Both the position numbers and the translations under genes were made by a program. This document shows positions 12,421-27,313 of a stretch of DNA of 64,000 nucleotides, piece by piece. The stretch is from Linepithema humile. Its lineage: Eukaryota > Arthropoda > Insecta > Hymenoptera > Formicidae. Position 1 is the stretch's first letter. Every line of letters begins with the position of its first letter. The stretch covers positions 1,499,001 to 1,563,000 of the forward strand of contig NC_090132.1 in assembly GCF_040581485.1 (NCBI RefSeq), read 5' to 3'. The notes beneath the pieces are model-generated. The model did not search any database. It was not told where the DNA came from and was given only the letters and a program-made list of their open reading frames with translations.

Positions 12421-13591
12421 ACGGTGGATGAAATCGATGGAAAGGGGGTAATTTGCGAGGATAGCGAGTAATCACGGGTGGTTGGATACGAGCGAATCAA
12501 TATGAGGTTCGTTGATAAGACGATGGCATTCGTTCGACGGATTATTAGCATAGCTGGAATCGATAATGGCGCGCGCGCCCCACCTTTCTTCAAAAGAAAG
12601 GCGATAAGAGAAGAAGGACGCGTGTTTCTCCACACTATGGCAATCGATTGCACCAACGCCGCGGTCGTTGGACCCGCCGTGGTTATATTTACGTCGGGTC
12701 ACCATACGGCAAATATGTGGACGGGGCCTTGTGTGAAAGTCACGTGTGCTCGACGCGAATATTTAAACACAACCGCAACTCGTTGTTCCCATTATGCTGG
12801 TCGGCTCTTCTTCCGTCGGAAACGAAAGCACGCGTTTTTGATCTCAACATTAGTAGTGTTACAACTACATCTGAAGGGGAAACGAGATAATTTTTTTCTA
12901 ATCGATATTTTGTTGATTAAAATGTATGTAATTTATGAAAATGTTTTTTCGTAGATGAGCGTAATATATGTAGTACGTTTTTCTGATGAAAAACATGTTT
13001 CTTTTTAAATTTCAATCTCAGTTTTTATTGTAAGAACGGAAGCAAATCAGAAAGATTTTTTTAATTAATATTTCGCACACGGATTATGTAATATAAAATA
13101 GCTGTTTTATATTGAAGCCAGCGCATTTATCTCGTACAAGCAGTTGATAACCAAATAGTTCTTGTGAGAGTGCATTTGCTTTAGAATTTATTACTTTTAT
13201 TTAATACACTATATTTTATTAATCATTTTATTTTAATACATATCTATAAAATTTACTCTTTATTATTGCAATTCCAAAATCACTATTATATCATGTATTG
13301 TGTATCGGTACTATTTATAATCTTTCTTTTGACAAACCAAAAATGTCTGAAGACAAAATTTTCTAATAAAAAATGATTGGCATAATGTCAATGAATAATT
13401 AAATAAAAACTAAGAATATATCACCTCAAATATTCTAGTCTTCGCGAATTATAAATTAACGACACGATTATCGAATATTATCCTCTATTTATACCGCGGC
13501 TAAATGGAGAAAATGTCGAGAGCGAGATACAAGTGGACACATCGTTTCGAATGAAATATCGACGAGTAAGACAGATCGTAAGCGATTTCCA

Positions 13592-13592
<1 letters not shown>

Positions 13593-13626
<34 letters not shown>

Positions 13627-13636
13627 AGTGTGTGTG
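13593..13636. repeat. (TG)n microsatellite
   Basis: About 14 uninterrupted TG units are followed by TATGTGAG and more TG. Confidence 0.95.
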
Positions 13637-15702
13637 AAGCATTAGCGAGTAAAATGTAAATGGCCGTGCAAAAGGAAATACCGTGAAATCACCAAGATTG
13701 AAGTAAATATAAGTAGCGTGTAAGTATTATTATGACCGTTTACCAATTGTCATCAATTAATACGTGTAACACCAGTCGCTTTAGGCGTGGTGAAGATTTT
13801 TTGCAAACAAGTCTTTCGGAAAATCTCTGTGTGTCAGTATCCCAGTTATCTACTTTACGTAAAAAAAAAAAACGATGTTCTCTAAGCGGTAATGTAAGGT
13901 ACAGTGACGATTTCGAGGTTAAGCTATCGTAATCTCCGCTCGCGGGCCGTAACGGTCGCAGCAATCTGCGCGAATTACTACGATCATTACGGCATTACAC
14001 TTATATACAATTTGACTCCAAAACGGTTCGCGACACGCCACTCGCGAACTGCTAATGTAACGCAAACGCACTTGAAACTGACATACACCTGTACACACGT
14101 GTATATTATTACTGTTATTACCATTACTAATATACTAACTATTAATTAGGTATTACTAATCAAAGTAGGGATCCAACGATTGACTTTATCTGTTATTTCC
14201 AATTCACCGACGGCGGTGGTCCTTGCGTCGCGCGAATTCATCGCCGCATTCGTCTTGTTGTCGCAGGAAAATCCAAAGAAAGATAGCGCAAAAATCACTT
14301 TGGATTTTCCGCCAACGGAAGAGGAGACGAAAATTAACGCTAGTCCGAACGAATTTGTCGGCTTCAAGCCGTCCGTTCCAGTTGCGAGCAGCCCGGTGGA
14401 GCGAGGAAGTTTATTCGTCATAGAAGAATAGGAAGGACAAAAGATAGGAGCGCGGAAACACGAAGGTGAACGGGTCGCGATTATTTTCCCCGGGAACACA
14501 AATCCCACGGCTCAGACTTCATTTGCCCAGCCTCCCACTGCGAATTAAGCACTTCCGCCCAACTGAAACGCGCGACTTAGAACGTCGTTATAATGCGGGA
14601 GCATTGCGAGCGCCGGATTTATTGCGGCCGCGATAAAACGGCGTTTTTATCTTACAATCGGGGCCGCGCGTGCGGAATTATCGCTGATGTGCGCGCGTAT
14701 GGTCGCCGCGATTCCTCTCTATTTGGCACGAATTTCCGAATTTTCGGAAGAAACGAACCGCATCGACCTCATGAAGGAATTTTTATAGTTACGCGAATCG
14801 GGTACGACTGAGAGACGACGTTCCGGATTATTCGAGTGTGGAAGGAACTCGTTTCGTGCTGCAGTTACACGCACGACAATCGATTTGCTGCAACGAGAAG
14901 TGTTATTCGGAAGAAGAAAGAACGTATCATTACTCGTGAGCTTGCTGGCCAAGCGAAAATTGGTGTTAAAATTATTTCCCAGTAGCTTGAAATCGCAATG
15001 GCGATTCCTTTATTAAATTGATTATGAGATCTATATCAGTTTGTCATACATTATTCTTTCGGGAAAGAATAGTGTCACGTTTATTTGTTGGTTTTCACAT
15101 GTAGAAGATTTATTTCTGTCATGTGAAAACCATTCGATCGCGTAACCATCCAATATCATTAACCATATTTTCACGATTGTAGCAGAAAAACTCGTGCCTG
15201 TACTGCTTCATAAACTGTAGTTGCTGGTAAATTGCGAGAAATATTGACGGGATCATCGGTGGAAAAAGTAATATCTTATTGTCCAACAGATTAATTAACA
15301 CGAGATGAATGGACACCGCGCGTCAATTTCGCACATCGGTTTAACATAAATCCGCTGTGCTGAGCTGCTTGCGCATTACGAATAATTTTGGCTCGTATTT
15401 CACCGTACCTTTTTAAATGTTGCCCGTGCTCGTTACGAAGAGGTCGTTTGTGTCGACCGAGATTTATGTTCCCGTCATCGCCTCGCCGGATTTATGCGCT
15501 CGTCGGACGACTCGGATCCGAAACGAGCGATGCGATCGCCGTGCGGATGCATTACGATGAATTCTCGCATCAGGGACACCGCACCGCCGGCGTACTTTTA
15601 CTCTATCGATAATATTGGAGCAATGAAATCACTGTGATATCACTAAAACGCTTTCAAAATGTGCGACGGGATTGAGAACAACGCCACGTGAAACTGGCGT
15701 GG

Positions 15703-15760
15703 GCGAGAGAGAGAGAGCGAGCGAGCGAGCGAGCGAGCGAAAGAGAGAGAGAGAAAAAGA
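15703..15760. repeat. Compound (GA)n-(GAGC)n-(GA)n microsatellite
   Basis: GA units, then five to six GAGC/GCGA units, then GA units again with A interruptions. It is the source of a spurious leucine/serine-rich frame on the - strand. Confidence 0.93.
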
Positions 15761-15959
15761 GTTAAAAATAAGGGTGAAAGGAGAAAATAATAGGAGAGAG
15801 AGAGTGTAGAAATTTACGCTATATCGACTACCGTAAATTACTGTAAAGCGTATATTATATGTATATATATACACACACGCATACATACGAACGATTGACT
15901 ATATAGAGATATTATGAAACTTGTATTATTAATCGGAAGAAAATCTATATATATTATAT

Positions 15960-16721
15960 ATTACGAGATTATATATATATATATACATAATATATTGAGG
16001 ACTAAACTACTATTATTGTCGATATTATATCATTGAAACTATTATCATCATATTACGATTACTATCATCATTGTTAGTATTCACTATTATCGATGCAAAA
16101 GTCCTATTGTCTAATAGCGTTGATTGTCTGTTATAGAGAATGAGAGTAATGTTGCAACACAGATTAAAAGAAAAAAACTTACGAATACAATTAATAGTGC
16201 TATTTACGAGAGACGTTTTACTGTACATAGAAACTAAACGCCGGGCGCGCCCAAAGCTGATCCTTCGCGATTAACACGCGATAGAGCCGGGAGAAATCAC
16301 GGTGAGGATCGGCTCTAGCCCGTGAGCGACTTCTGACACGTAGGGCTTAGATATTGTAAGTATCGGTTTCCCAATTGAAAGATCGGATATTGACGACAGT
16401 CCATTAAATGGGAGTTCTATAGAGACAATAGCGATCACGCGTTATGAAATTACGAGGCTAGGTTCGGCACAGAAAGCGAACTCCGAGTGTGGAGACAACT
16501 GAAACTTCGAGAGCACGTTTAGCGTTCCCGGCTTTTCTAGATTATCGAACATTCCTGTCAGCTATAGCGGCTGACATAAACTAGTTAGAGCACCTCCTCT
16601 GTAACTTGGAACGTTCTATTTTCTCCCTAATTTCATAACGTCAATGTACAATATATCTTTCACATTCTAATTTAATGTATTTTATTTATTAAATAATGAA
16701 TATATATTATATATATATATA
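15960..16721. repeat. TA-rich runs flanking an ATC/ATT-rich stretch
   Basis: Alternating TA tracts occur at about 15960-15985 and 16700-16721. Between them are clustered ATT/ATC trinucleotide-like repeats (about 16010-16100). Confidence 0.7.
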
Positions 16722-19700
16722 AATATACTGTAAAGAAAGCTATCGTAGTGCTAAAAAGACTTTCGAGGAGAAACTATTATTTTTTTAAACTGTTTAGGGT
16801 CACAGGAAGATAATTATGAATAATCGTTGCGAGACGACGCGCTTCTGCGTTCACTGTCCAAAGTGTCCAAAGCAACAAAATCAAAATTCTGGGATGACAC
16901 GGCACGCTACGTCGCGCGGGAAAAAACGTGGATTCGCAATCTCGGATTTAATTACAGTTTGAATGAAAAAGTCGGGTTTATTTTACAGACAATTCGTTAA
17001 GCTCGCGCGTCACGATACGTATTTTCTTGCCAGTGTCCGTGTCCGTTGTCCTCGCAGATTGCGGTGCATGTTATCCGGTATGGCGCATAACAAGGGTCGC
17101 CGTAGATTTGGCGTCGCGGGAGACCGGGCACGTGTGGTGTGATTGATGTAACGCGATTATGTAAATGCCAACGAAAAGAAGAGGTTGCGCGCGATTGCTA
17201 CGACCGGATCACACTAGTTACACGTGGCAAAACATGCTCGGAAAATAGCGCGGGACGTATCGCCGAGCGACGCGAATCGTAACAAGCAGCATGTATGATA
17301 AACCCGCACTGCAACAAAATACGCTATCCAAAGGAAGCACGCTGAGGCCGCGCGGGCTCTGACGAATATATTCAAAACGTCACAAAGTAGTTAACCCCAT
17401 TAATGATTTATGGCCGTTTTCATACGCTTGCGAATTTCGCTCCGCGTGACGTAGCGCGTTTGCCGCCATCCGAGTTGCAAACACGACCCGAGCTCGGAAA
17501 ACTGAACACGCTTTCGAGGTATTCGAAACGCTGTGCGTACACGCCGAAGTCGCATTTTGCGTCAACGTAGCTTAAAACGTCACCCTTGCACAGTAAGGTG
17601 ACGATCGCGGTGTGAGCGTCTGACAAGCATCGACTCACGAGCATTATATTATCGCCGATTGCAGCATGCATTTTTCAGCAATATGTTTCTTTAAGTCAAT
17701 CTCGACGTTACAACGATTCCACCGCGCGGCAGCAGTTGCACCGGTAATATATACCGGTTATTAGAAAACTTTTTGCAATAGAGCGTGTTTCTGATGTGAC
17801 AAACACTAACATACCGTGAAAGTTAATGTATAAGTCTTAAAAAAAAAAGTATCACTATGATAACTTTATAGTTGCTTTGCACCGACTACTTTAGCGTTTC
17901 TTATATTTCAAGTATGGTGATTCAAAATCTCTCTAGCATTTTCTTTTAAACAATTTCGTGTAATCGATTTGTACAATCCACATATTCCTAGGCTTACTTT
18001 CTCACTCTACCGTAATAACATTCGTTATGCCTTTGTGTGTTTGATCCACGATAGTTCCATTTCAATCAACCCTTTGAAGTTTCTGTTTGAGCAGTGATAG
18101 GTCCGTTCAAATAAGGACTCTAAACAAGGTATTTCAGAGTAAAATTGAACGCTATGAGTAAAGTGGCCAACCCGATTTAATGTTGTAAAAAACTTTCAAA
18201 AACTGAAATATTAATATTAATAAATAAAACATTTAAAACAAAGGTGGATTAATTATAATTTAAAAGTTTTACTTTAACATAATATTGCGAACAATACGCG
18301 TCTTTAAAAATTATAGAATTATTGCATCCTTATTCTGAATCGTTTAGATATAAGTAGAAAATGTTGAGTTTTTTTTTCACAAATTTGAATAATCGATATT
18401 TATTAATGTAAGAAATTAATGCAAATTGAACTTTATTTTTTTTTTAGCAATATAAGAAAAATCCTACTTTCAGAATATTGGTCACTTTACTTATGAGTCG
18501 ATGTCGCCGATGTCGCCGACTCGCCGTGTTCCGCGCGGGACCTTTCAATTCTCGATCCACGATCGCGCAAACACGATCCAGGATCCGGCGTATATCCGTG
18601 CATCTGGATTCGTCGTCGCTATAACGCCGATAAACACCACTAAGTACCTATAAAATTAAATACCCTGACGACAAAAGAATAATGCTTGAACAATCACGAG
18701 GAAGAAGCTGTAGTCGCGATACGAAACGACGTCTGTCCACGAGCATCCTCTCGTTAAACTTTTTGACCTTTTCCACAAGAACGCGACCCTTTAACTCGCA
18801 CAGAACGACACACCGCTCGCCGAATTTGTTGCGTATCATCGCCATTTAAACCGTTACGTCTCTCTTACACGTTCTATCTCGTCTCGGTGAAACAAGGTGC
18901 AAGACTATTTCAGGAAACTTTGTGTCTTTACTTGATACTACGAAATTTCTTCGAGCATGTGCCCTGGAAACTACGTCGCCCGCGTTGTAAGCTTCGTGTA
19001 AACGCCGCCATCCATAAATAATGACGATTGAACTCACGCTTTTCTCGACATTTCCATTTCGTTGAATTTCCGCTACATTGCTTGCATTACATTTCTACAA
19101 ATGATATGGTATCATTGTTAAATGTTCCGATTTAAAATTGCAAATTTTTAGCAAAAACAAAAAGTGTTCGCCACATTTAAATATGCGACAAAAAATATCG
19201 ATAATTTTCTGGAGCAAAAAGTATTTCTGGAGTGTTTGAAATTAAATAATTGCAAATTTTTTCAATTTTGCATTATACAAGCTTACAATTTTTAAATTTA
19301 CAGTTTAAAGACGATATATTCAAAGCGATATCACAAGCCACGCGCGATTTTACGAAATCAATTATTTTAAATAGCTTGTAAAAATGTTGAAAATAATTTT
19401 TATTTGCAACATAGCCATCATTCACGCGAATTCCAAATATCGATATGTACATTTTTCCGCAACATCTTACAACATATTCGACACAAGCATGTTGGCTTCT
19501 CTGATGGCAGTAAATATAAAATTGTTTTGCCTCACGTTTTGCATCACGCCGCGAGACCTAGTTTACAACGCCAAAATCACGTAAAAGGATCAAATGAAAT
19601 TTGAAGCCTCTGGCACAACGGAATAATGGCATTCAGTTTAACGGAATTTACGCAATAAAAGCTGTAAAAAGTTCTCTTGCTTCGTGCCTTGCACATATAC

Positions 19701-20032
19701 GCACACAACAGCCACTCTTTGTTTCATTACGGTAATCAATGTATTGTCATGTATAAGGACAATGGTCAAAACGCAGCGGCGTACTGAGTTTTCACAGCGT
19801 TATGTTATACCTTCGTTCATTACGGACTTTATAAAGAAACGAAAGGATATCTAGGTAAAAAAATATCGTTAACTTTAGTAATATGGAACAGAAGCGATTA
19901 AAAAAAACGAAAATATCCGGAAATCTTGTTACGCGTGCAATACTCAGTCGATTTCAGGGGTATGTTTATTCCGCATTTTTCTCTCGATTTTATTTCCCCG
20001 TGTAAAATTAAATTAAAAAGTCTACGTAGGTT

Positions 20033-20053
20033 TAAAAAAAAAAAAAAAAAAAA
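20033..20053. repeat. Poly(A) run
   Basis: About 21 consecutive A. No target-site duplication or retroposon body is recognisable beside it. Confidence 0.85.
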
Positions 20054-20268
20054 CAAGGATTACGGTCTATGCCATTCCGAGTTGTCAGCGAGATGATTCT
20101 GCCCGTTATTCGACGCGCGTGCATCCAGGATCCGTGCGCTGAAAAAAAGGGAAAAAAAAAAGTTCTGCTCTGTCTTCGTTTGTAGCTCATTTACATCGTT
20201 CGCGAGACGAATAAAGTACGTACGTACGTAGCAACGTCGAAGAATACGCACGACTGCTCTCCGTACCT

Positions 20269-20310
20269 ACACACACACACACACAATACGCGCGCGCACA
20301 CACACGCGTA
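20269..20310. repeat. (AC)n / (CG)n microsatellite
   Basis: CACACACA tract, a short interruption, CGCGCGCACACACACACGCG, with alternating purine-pyrimidine throughout. Confidence 0.85.
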
Positions 20311-22928
20311 TATCATAGATGTTCTTACTTTTTATCCCACGCGAGCAACTCGAATCTTTTCAGTCTCGTCGGACAAAAATTACGAACGCTGGACGAAACG
20401 AACAACAATAATAAAGCAATGCATTTTATTCACGAACATCGCGCGGCCAATTAATAACGACAACAGTGGTCGTAAATAATTTCTAGAGTGGACATACATA
20501 TATATATAATATATATAAATATACACACTTCACCAAGAGTAAAATACGTTTAAGAGCACCGTTGACGTTCCGCTCCGTTTTTCTCGTATGCAATTGGATC
20601 ATTTTTACGCGCGTATGCCGTGCACATAAATCACTGGAATAAAGAAACGGACACGTAACGCATATACGCAAACAAATACACACGTATATACAACTGCACA
20701 CACACACACACACATGCACAGTGCGCGCGAGACAAAGATGCACACGCACTTCACAGCGTACGAAGTATTGTATAATGTACTAACGCTCCATTTCTGAGTA
20801 AAAAAACCGTTCCTCTCAATGCGGGCGCGGAATTCATTTTACATCAAGTTTAATCTATAAAAGTCTTCCATTCCTTCCTCGGCGTGTATTCGTCTATGTC
20901 TATATATTCGGCCGACTATAGTTACGGACACACAGGAACGTACCGTGAAGCGTAATTAGTAAACAGAGAGAAAAGGGGAAACAGACGAGGAACCGTTTGC
21001 CGTTCTCGCCGCATTTTCGCCTAACGAACGACGATGGAACAGCAATTTTTATCGCGGTCATAGAACGGTCGATTCATCGATATCGCGGGACCGGGTTACC
21101 GTTTATTGAAAAGTTCCAATATTGTTGATTAAATATGTCCTTCATTTTAAAGCAATTTGACGAGAGCAAACAAATACCGCTTATATTTCTTAAAATTGCT
21201 CGTTCTTACAAAGGCAAGCGTGCATGCAATATTTCCGCGAAATGTCATTCGCGACGTGATGCGTTTTATGCATCGCAATTTAAAAAGAAATGTGTTTACA
21301 ACTGTTTAATGCAAATGACAATGGGAAATGGAGAATACACAAAATTGTGCGGGGAAAATGGTCTCTCTCTCCGCCACAAAGAAAGATGATGAATCAAGAA
21401 GAAGCGCGGAACGCACAACTTAAATCACGTTGAAAATAAAATGGAATTTTCATTCGTTTTGCGTGTTTCCCTTTAAGCGTTGTTTATTATCGCCGGTACG
21501 GACTTATTTATCGGAAACGAAGGAAATTCTGTCTTACACAACGAATTTAGTTGTGCCCGGAAGCGATCGGAGGACCAATTTGCGCCGTCAAGAAATTTGC
21601 GCGAAATCCTCGCGATGGTAACGCGTTAAAGCTTTTATCCACTTCGACGATAAACCGTTTCCGCGAAACTTTCCAACAGTCTTCTCTCGCTTTCATTTAT
21701 AATGGAAGGCTTGTCTTCTTCCGCAGTGCAAGTCTGGTCTCTGAAGAGTAGCCTTTTACGAGATACGAGTTCGCGGTAACTTTGCGCGAACACCGCCCGC
21801 AAAATTTTACGCACACACACGATCGACATTATGCAACCGAGAATTACCGTAATGCCAAAATAATATACAAAAAACTTGGATCATATGCAAAATGCTCTTT
21901 TCGCTTCGTACGCCGGTTGAACGAAGAGTTGAACGTAGAAAAAATTTCTCTCTGAGTGTTGCATAAATTTTTTATACGGCCCGCTCGTAAAAGCTATCGT
22001 AGTTAAAACTTAATGGTAATCGCGTGACAAAAGTCGTAAAAAGTGTCAGCGTTTATCAGTAACTATCTCTTTATCATTATTTACGAGTTACATAAAAAAA
22101 TAATCTACGACGATTTTGCGGGCAATGCGACGAGAACGTCGAACGAGCATTAGTCCGAAACTTTGAAAATGGAATAAAACGTTTGAATCGCCGAAAGACT
22201 GATTTGCGTGGGTTTCCCGATCCGTTTACTCTTCTCGCGACAAAAAGAGGACTGTATTTGCGGTATCCAAAGATAATTCCGAATCTTTCTCGCGCGCTAT
22301 ACGTAAATAACGTTGTCGAAGCGCGAATGGCGTCCGACAAGTAAAAAGCACTGTGAAGAAACGTAATCACGAAAGGAAATCGTGACAGAAACGCGAAACG
22401 CGGGCGAAAAAGAAAAATTGCAGAGAATGAAGGCAAAACACGAATGATGAGAAAAGAAAGAGAAAGAGAACGAGCGAGCGAGAAAGAGAAAGATGTGCAT
22501 TGTACGTTACAAATACCAGTAGCGCACGTTGGTCCGCGATAGCGATAATAATTTTTGTATCTGATAAATCGAACGTGTTAAGGTATATTCTATAACTACT
22601 CGCGTATAAGTTCGTTACTTATTAATGAGAAAGAAAAAAAAAAAACGTACACAAAAATGGTGGAACAAATCGACCAACGAGAAGAGGCGGAATCGTTGTA
22701 ATACTTGCGTAATAATGTTATAAGGCGTTAAAAAAAAAAAAATCCGATGGAGACGCGGCGCAGAATGATCGATGCATTAAATGAAACAAATTATTTTTTT
22801 CCTATAATACACACAGATAGTACTTCTCTCCGAGCGAGTATTGAGATATCCATACTCTTCCTCGTTGACGCTTAAAGTGAAGGACGGAGAAGGGTGGATA
22901 GAAAATAAAGGAAGAGAGATGGAAAGAT

Positions 22929-22972
22929 TGTGTGTGTGTGCGTGCGTGCGTGCGTGCGTGCGTGCGTGTGTG
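22929..22972. repeat. (TG)n-(CGTG)n microsatellite
   Basis: TG units lead into about seven CGTG units and back into TG. The array is alternating purine-pyrimidine, hence potentially Z-DNA forming. Confidence 0.95.
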
Positions 22973-25900
22973 AAGGCGAGCATGGTGAGAGAGTGATGAT
23001 GCACGAGAGGGAGAGAGAAAGGGAGAGAACGCGGTAATCAAAGTATTTCAGCGATGAGGAAATGCGCGAGATGCGAGAATGGCCGAATAGCTTTACTGAT
23101 CTACGTTCGCCGTACCTTGTGCTCAAACTGCATGTTCTCAACAATGCGCCATGGACGGGCGATCGATCGATCTCCGCGCGCGGTAATCGAGCATGCGAGA
23201 TGGATCGAACGCTCGTCGCGAGCGGGTATGCTACGAAGGTCAAGAATACAAGAGTAAACTACGATGTATACTGACATTAAAAAATCTATCAGTACGCTAC
23301 GACTTGGTTTTATAAAAGAAAGATAAAAAAAAACAGCCTCTCACTGTCTTGTTCTTTGCGACTTTACCACTTCTCCCGCTTGATCCGACTATTCTCCGAA
23401 GAAATTACAATGCGAAAGACGAAACGAGCCAGACATCGCTGGGGTCTCCGCTTGGGAGAGGTAAGTAAACGAATTGATTACGAAACTGTTCTTGCCCAAA
23501 GAAATTTATCGGCTCGCCGCGCCGGTTAGCTTTTAATCCGTTTTGTCGATATACCGATTATATTTAATGCAGCGGGATTTATAAAGGCTTACGTAAAGCT
23601 CCTTACAGTAAAGATCTTCTAACGAAGTTTCCAACGGACGAAACTTGCTAAGTCCGATAATTACGTGCAATGAAAACACCGTCGAACGACGACAAATTAT
23701 TGGTGTTCTTCACGCAAGACTTGTTAACGCGAAGTTCTCACGACGATTCTTAACGATCGGATGAAAGGATATTTCGAATTCTAGATTTATCTTGTATAGG
23801 CAGAATAAATATGCAGTATGTCAAATCAGATATGCGCCTTCGTCGACACGGAAAACTTTCTTGCGCGCTTCACCCTCCAATCGGGATGCGTACACAATTA
23901 GGTATGCGTTGCAATTTGCCGTAGTTAGTTGCTTTGATAGCACGTTGGATTAACTTCGAAACCGTTCAGCGAGAAACTAATTGAAGAACTTGTAATTGCG
24001 AAATCATTTCTCAATCGAATCGACAATAGACTAAAATACGACTAGTTTTTATTACACTCTAAGAAAAACTTTCCAATTAATCCAATTACGAACTTGTGAT
24101 GGATCTGGATTCTATTCATTTATAAAAAAAAATTATTTGCAAAATTACATTTTTGATCGCAAAAGCTAAATTTAAAAAATTAAATAAAATTAAAACGCAT
24201 CTTTAAATAAAATTTTATAATTGCAAATAAATAATAATCTTATTAATTTGTTAAGCTCTAACTTGTGGAAAACTTAATTCAAAACTTTATAATGCTTAAT
24301 ATTAAAAATTATAATTTTAAAAAGTTATTACAAAAGTATTCATATCTATAAAGTATATATGTAATCATAAATTTGTAACATATATTATAATGATTATTAT
24401 GCTCTGCTCTTAAATTTCAATTTGCAAGAAAAAGTATAACAAAAAATGAAATACGAATCTTACATAACGATGGTCAGATCAGATTTCCCACAACGCTAAA
24501 CATTACCCAGCTCGTTTGTTTACGTAACCGTCAAATTTATTAACGAGACGCTTAAGTAGAAGCGCATCTTGTTATTCATGAGATCCGAGATGAATATCGT
24601 CGTAATAGATAGGGACGAATACGCGACAACTCGTCCTTGAATATTCCTTGCGCATAATTCACCGTGCGCACGGAGCATAATGTCACCTTCATCATAATAA
24701 CTCAGAACATGAATGCTGAATTCTCGACGATATGCACTTCCGATCAATGTGTTCCCGCTGTGTGCGGACACAACATGTACGCAACTGGCGCAAGACGGAA
24801 CGCGCTACCATCCTCGGGATTTGTAATTAATCAATATCAATCGTCAATAAGCAGTTTGGAGTTGCGGTAGTTTGGAGAATCCTCCGTTTCGCCCATCGGA
24901 AGGCCGTAGTGTGAAATCGGTCGAGGATAATCAATTTGAGCACACGGAAATCGTGAGAGCGCTCGGCACAGTCTCGTCACTGTATCGGTCTCGCAGGCGG
25001 TGTGAGAGAAAATTCTAATTACGTTCGCCCATGAATGTTTTATTGTGAATCCGCATTAATCATATCGCGTGCGATTTATGATCGTTCATATGGCGCTTGA
25101 AATATTAATCAAGCAGATTACGACGTAACGAAGGCCGGTCGGCTGATAATCTATACGTGATATCTGACACGTGGTAAATCATGGCAATTAAATCGGTAAG
25201 TAAATTTTTTATTAATCATTCGCAATTATCGTCCATGAATCATTAGCGCGATCTTAAAATGAAGGGATAAATTTTTGCTTAATATCCATGTAACATGTTT
25301 TTTTTATTGGCTTTTAACTAATGTAAAGTTCTCCAAGTTATTCTCTTAAATTTTTAATCGTGAGAGAGAGAGAGAGAGATAAATGTTATTAAATCACAGC
25401 AAGAATGGCACGACAAATATCGTTTCCTGTGCAGACGCAATCGAATTGTATTCTCACCACTGTAAAAGGTCACACTTAATAGAAAGGGACATAGAGCACC
25501 TTTCCGTATCTAACAGTGGAAATACCATCTTACTGTTTCTCGTCTTTGGACGTCGACCCGCGCAAACTTTACTCGTTGTAAGTTCGCAGTAAGCCACGAT
25601 CGGATATACGCAACTCGAAGAGAATCCTATTTGACTTGAAAATTCCATCAAAGGGACTCTGATCGCCACGGTGGTCATTTGACCGAAACTGAAGACGTGG
25701 CACGTGGAGCGCGACGACGGGCGGAAATAAGATTCGACTGGATTACCCGCACTGGGTCCCGCCTTACATCGGAGCGGACGACATCGACGTCCGCTGAAAG
25801 AAAATAAAGACGTCATTCTTCTCGCCGCGAGAACGAACGAACGGAGAGCGTATCGCGACGAGCGACGGGAATATGGAAAGTTCGCAAAGTAAATTTGGAC

Positions 25901-27313
25901 GAGCGCGGGAGAAGCGAGGACAACTCGATTTTGAGTTTTAATCCAATCCCGCTGTCTCCCGAGTACCCGGACACCCCCGTTGTTGACGTTCCACACGGTA
26001 TTTTATTCACTCAGCCGTCCCCGTGTCCCACTTCTCTCCTCCGTCCACCTTCGATTTTTCTTTCGTCTCTTTTGTGTAACATCTTCGGTCTGCAGTTCGT
26101 CTTCGAAAGTCCGTATTCACGGAAACATCCGCTTTCGGATAACGGCGGTGGAGCAGCCCTTCCGTCCGTAACTCTGATTTGTCGCGCTAGTATATCTCAT
26201 GTGTGACCACACATGCGCACGCCCTTTCATGTTACTCGAGAGACTTTTCTGGCTCGAAAACGGCAATGAATTTCCCCGCTGAATCGCAGGAAATGTGTAC
26301 TGCGAGCAACATAACTGCGCATCGAGAATCAACTACTTACGATCGTTGTATTTTTAAACTACTCAACGGAATTGTGCAGAATCTGATGGAAAATTTAAAT
26401 ACTTTTTTAACAATTAAAACAATTTAAATTTTAATCAAAAGAAATAGCGCAATTTTCAACGAATTTAATAATATTTATTTAATATAAATAATATTAATTT
26501 TTGTGTCAACTAATTTTAATAAATTACAAATACATGAAAGCTATCACAAGCCCGAGCTAGATCTAGTTGCTCATATATTTTTCCATATAATTTTAATAAT
26601 TTTAAATTTTTTTCTGTAACTCAATTAAATATCATCTTGTATACTTTGCAAATTAATAAAAAATATTTTATAAAATAATTATGATATGACAGAATTCGAA
26701 CAATTTTTTATAAACAACTTTTATAAACAATTTTTTATAAACCTTATTTTATATTTTTCAATTTTTAACACATTTAATGTTTAGCAAATATATTCCCTCA
26801 AGCGCCACAGAAATTTTCGCAGCGTGAAGTGCAATGGAAAAATACAAGAAATTTCGATGTATCCACTGCGGCGATCGATAGACCAGATCTATCTTCATCG
26901 CCATATCTCTACGTAACGACCTGACCTTCCCAGCTCAACAAATGTCTTCTTCGTTCAACAGGGAAAAGAAATTTCAAGCGGGCGAGTGAAATACACTATC
27001 CTATATATTGCGTGAGCAACGGGTGTCCTTGATCGGAATAACCCCGCCTGACAGGCGAATCCTCGTCAAGGACAGAAGAAAATCAAAGTGTATATGTCGC
27101 AAAAAAACGAAAAATAGGATACCGTGATCCTCGAGGAACACCAGACTCTGCATGACGTTTTAAATGTTTCATGGCGAAACAGCCGGAAAGCAACGTGTAA
27201 CCAGCTGACTGCAAGTTTGATGAGAATTCAATCCAATTATTGACTCGCCACGCAACACACATTATTTTCCTCGTCGGAAAGAAAGCACTTTTATCTTGTA
27301 TCTCGGTAGATTT

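Larger units (their letters stand above)
12421..16730. other. Gene-free stretch with microsatellites
   Basis: I recognise no gene. The open frames (for example 12478-12954 +, 14146-14508 -) have no family resemblance, overlap frames on the other strand and lack splice context. It contains the TG array at 13593-13636, the GA/GAGC array at 15703-15760 and TA-rich runs near 15960-15985 and 16700-16725. It could include distal 3' UTR of the receptor, but the sequence does not show it. Confidence 0.4.
16731..23400. other. Gene-free stretch
   Basis: No recognisable gene on either strand. GC-rich patches (about 17000-17700, 18490-18620, 21400-21800, 23050-23260) alternate with AT-rich DNA and produce short unrecognised frames. 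It contains an A21 run at 20033-20053, CA/CG dinucleotide tracts near 20269-20310 and 20697-20714, a small TACG repeat at 20217-20230, and the GTGC array at 22929-22972. Confidence 0.5.

Noticed and set aside
22777..23243. Repetitive threonine/alanine/arginine/histidine frames on the - strand
   Set aside because: Direct translation of the CGTG/TG microsatellite, not a gene.
25454..25996. 180-codon open frame on the - strand
   Set aside because: No recognisable domain; overlaps a + strand frame (25895-26206); lies in a GC-rich patch where stops are rarer.
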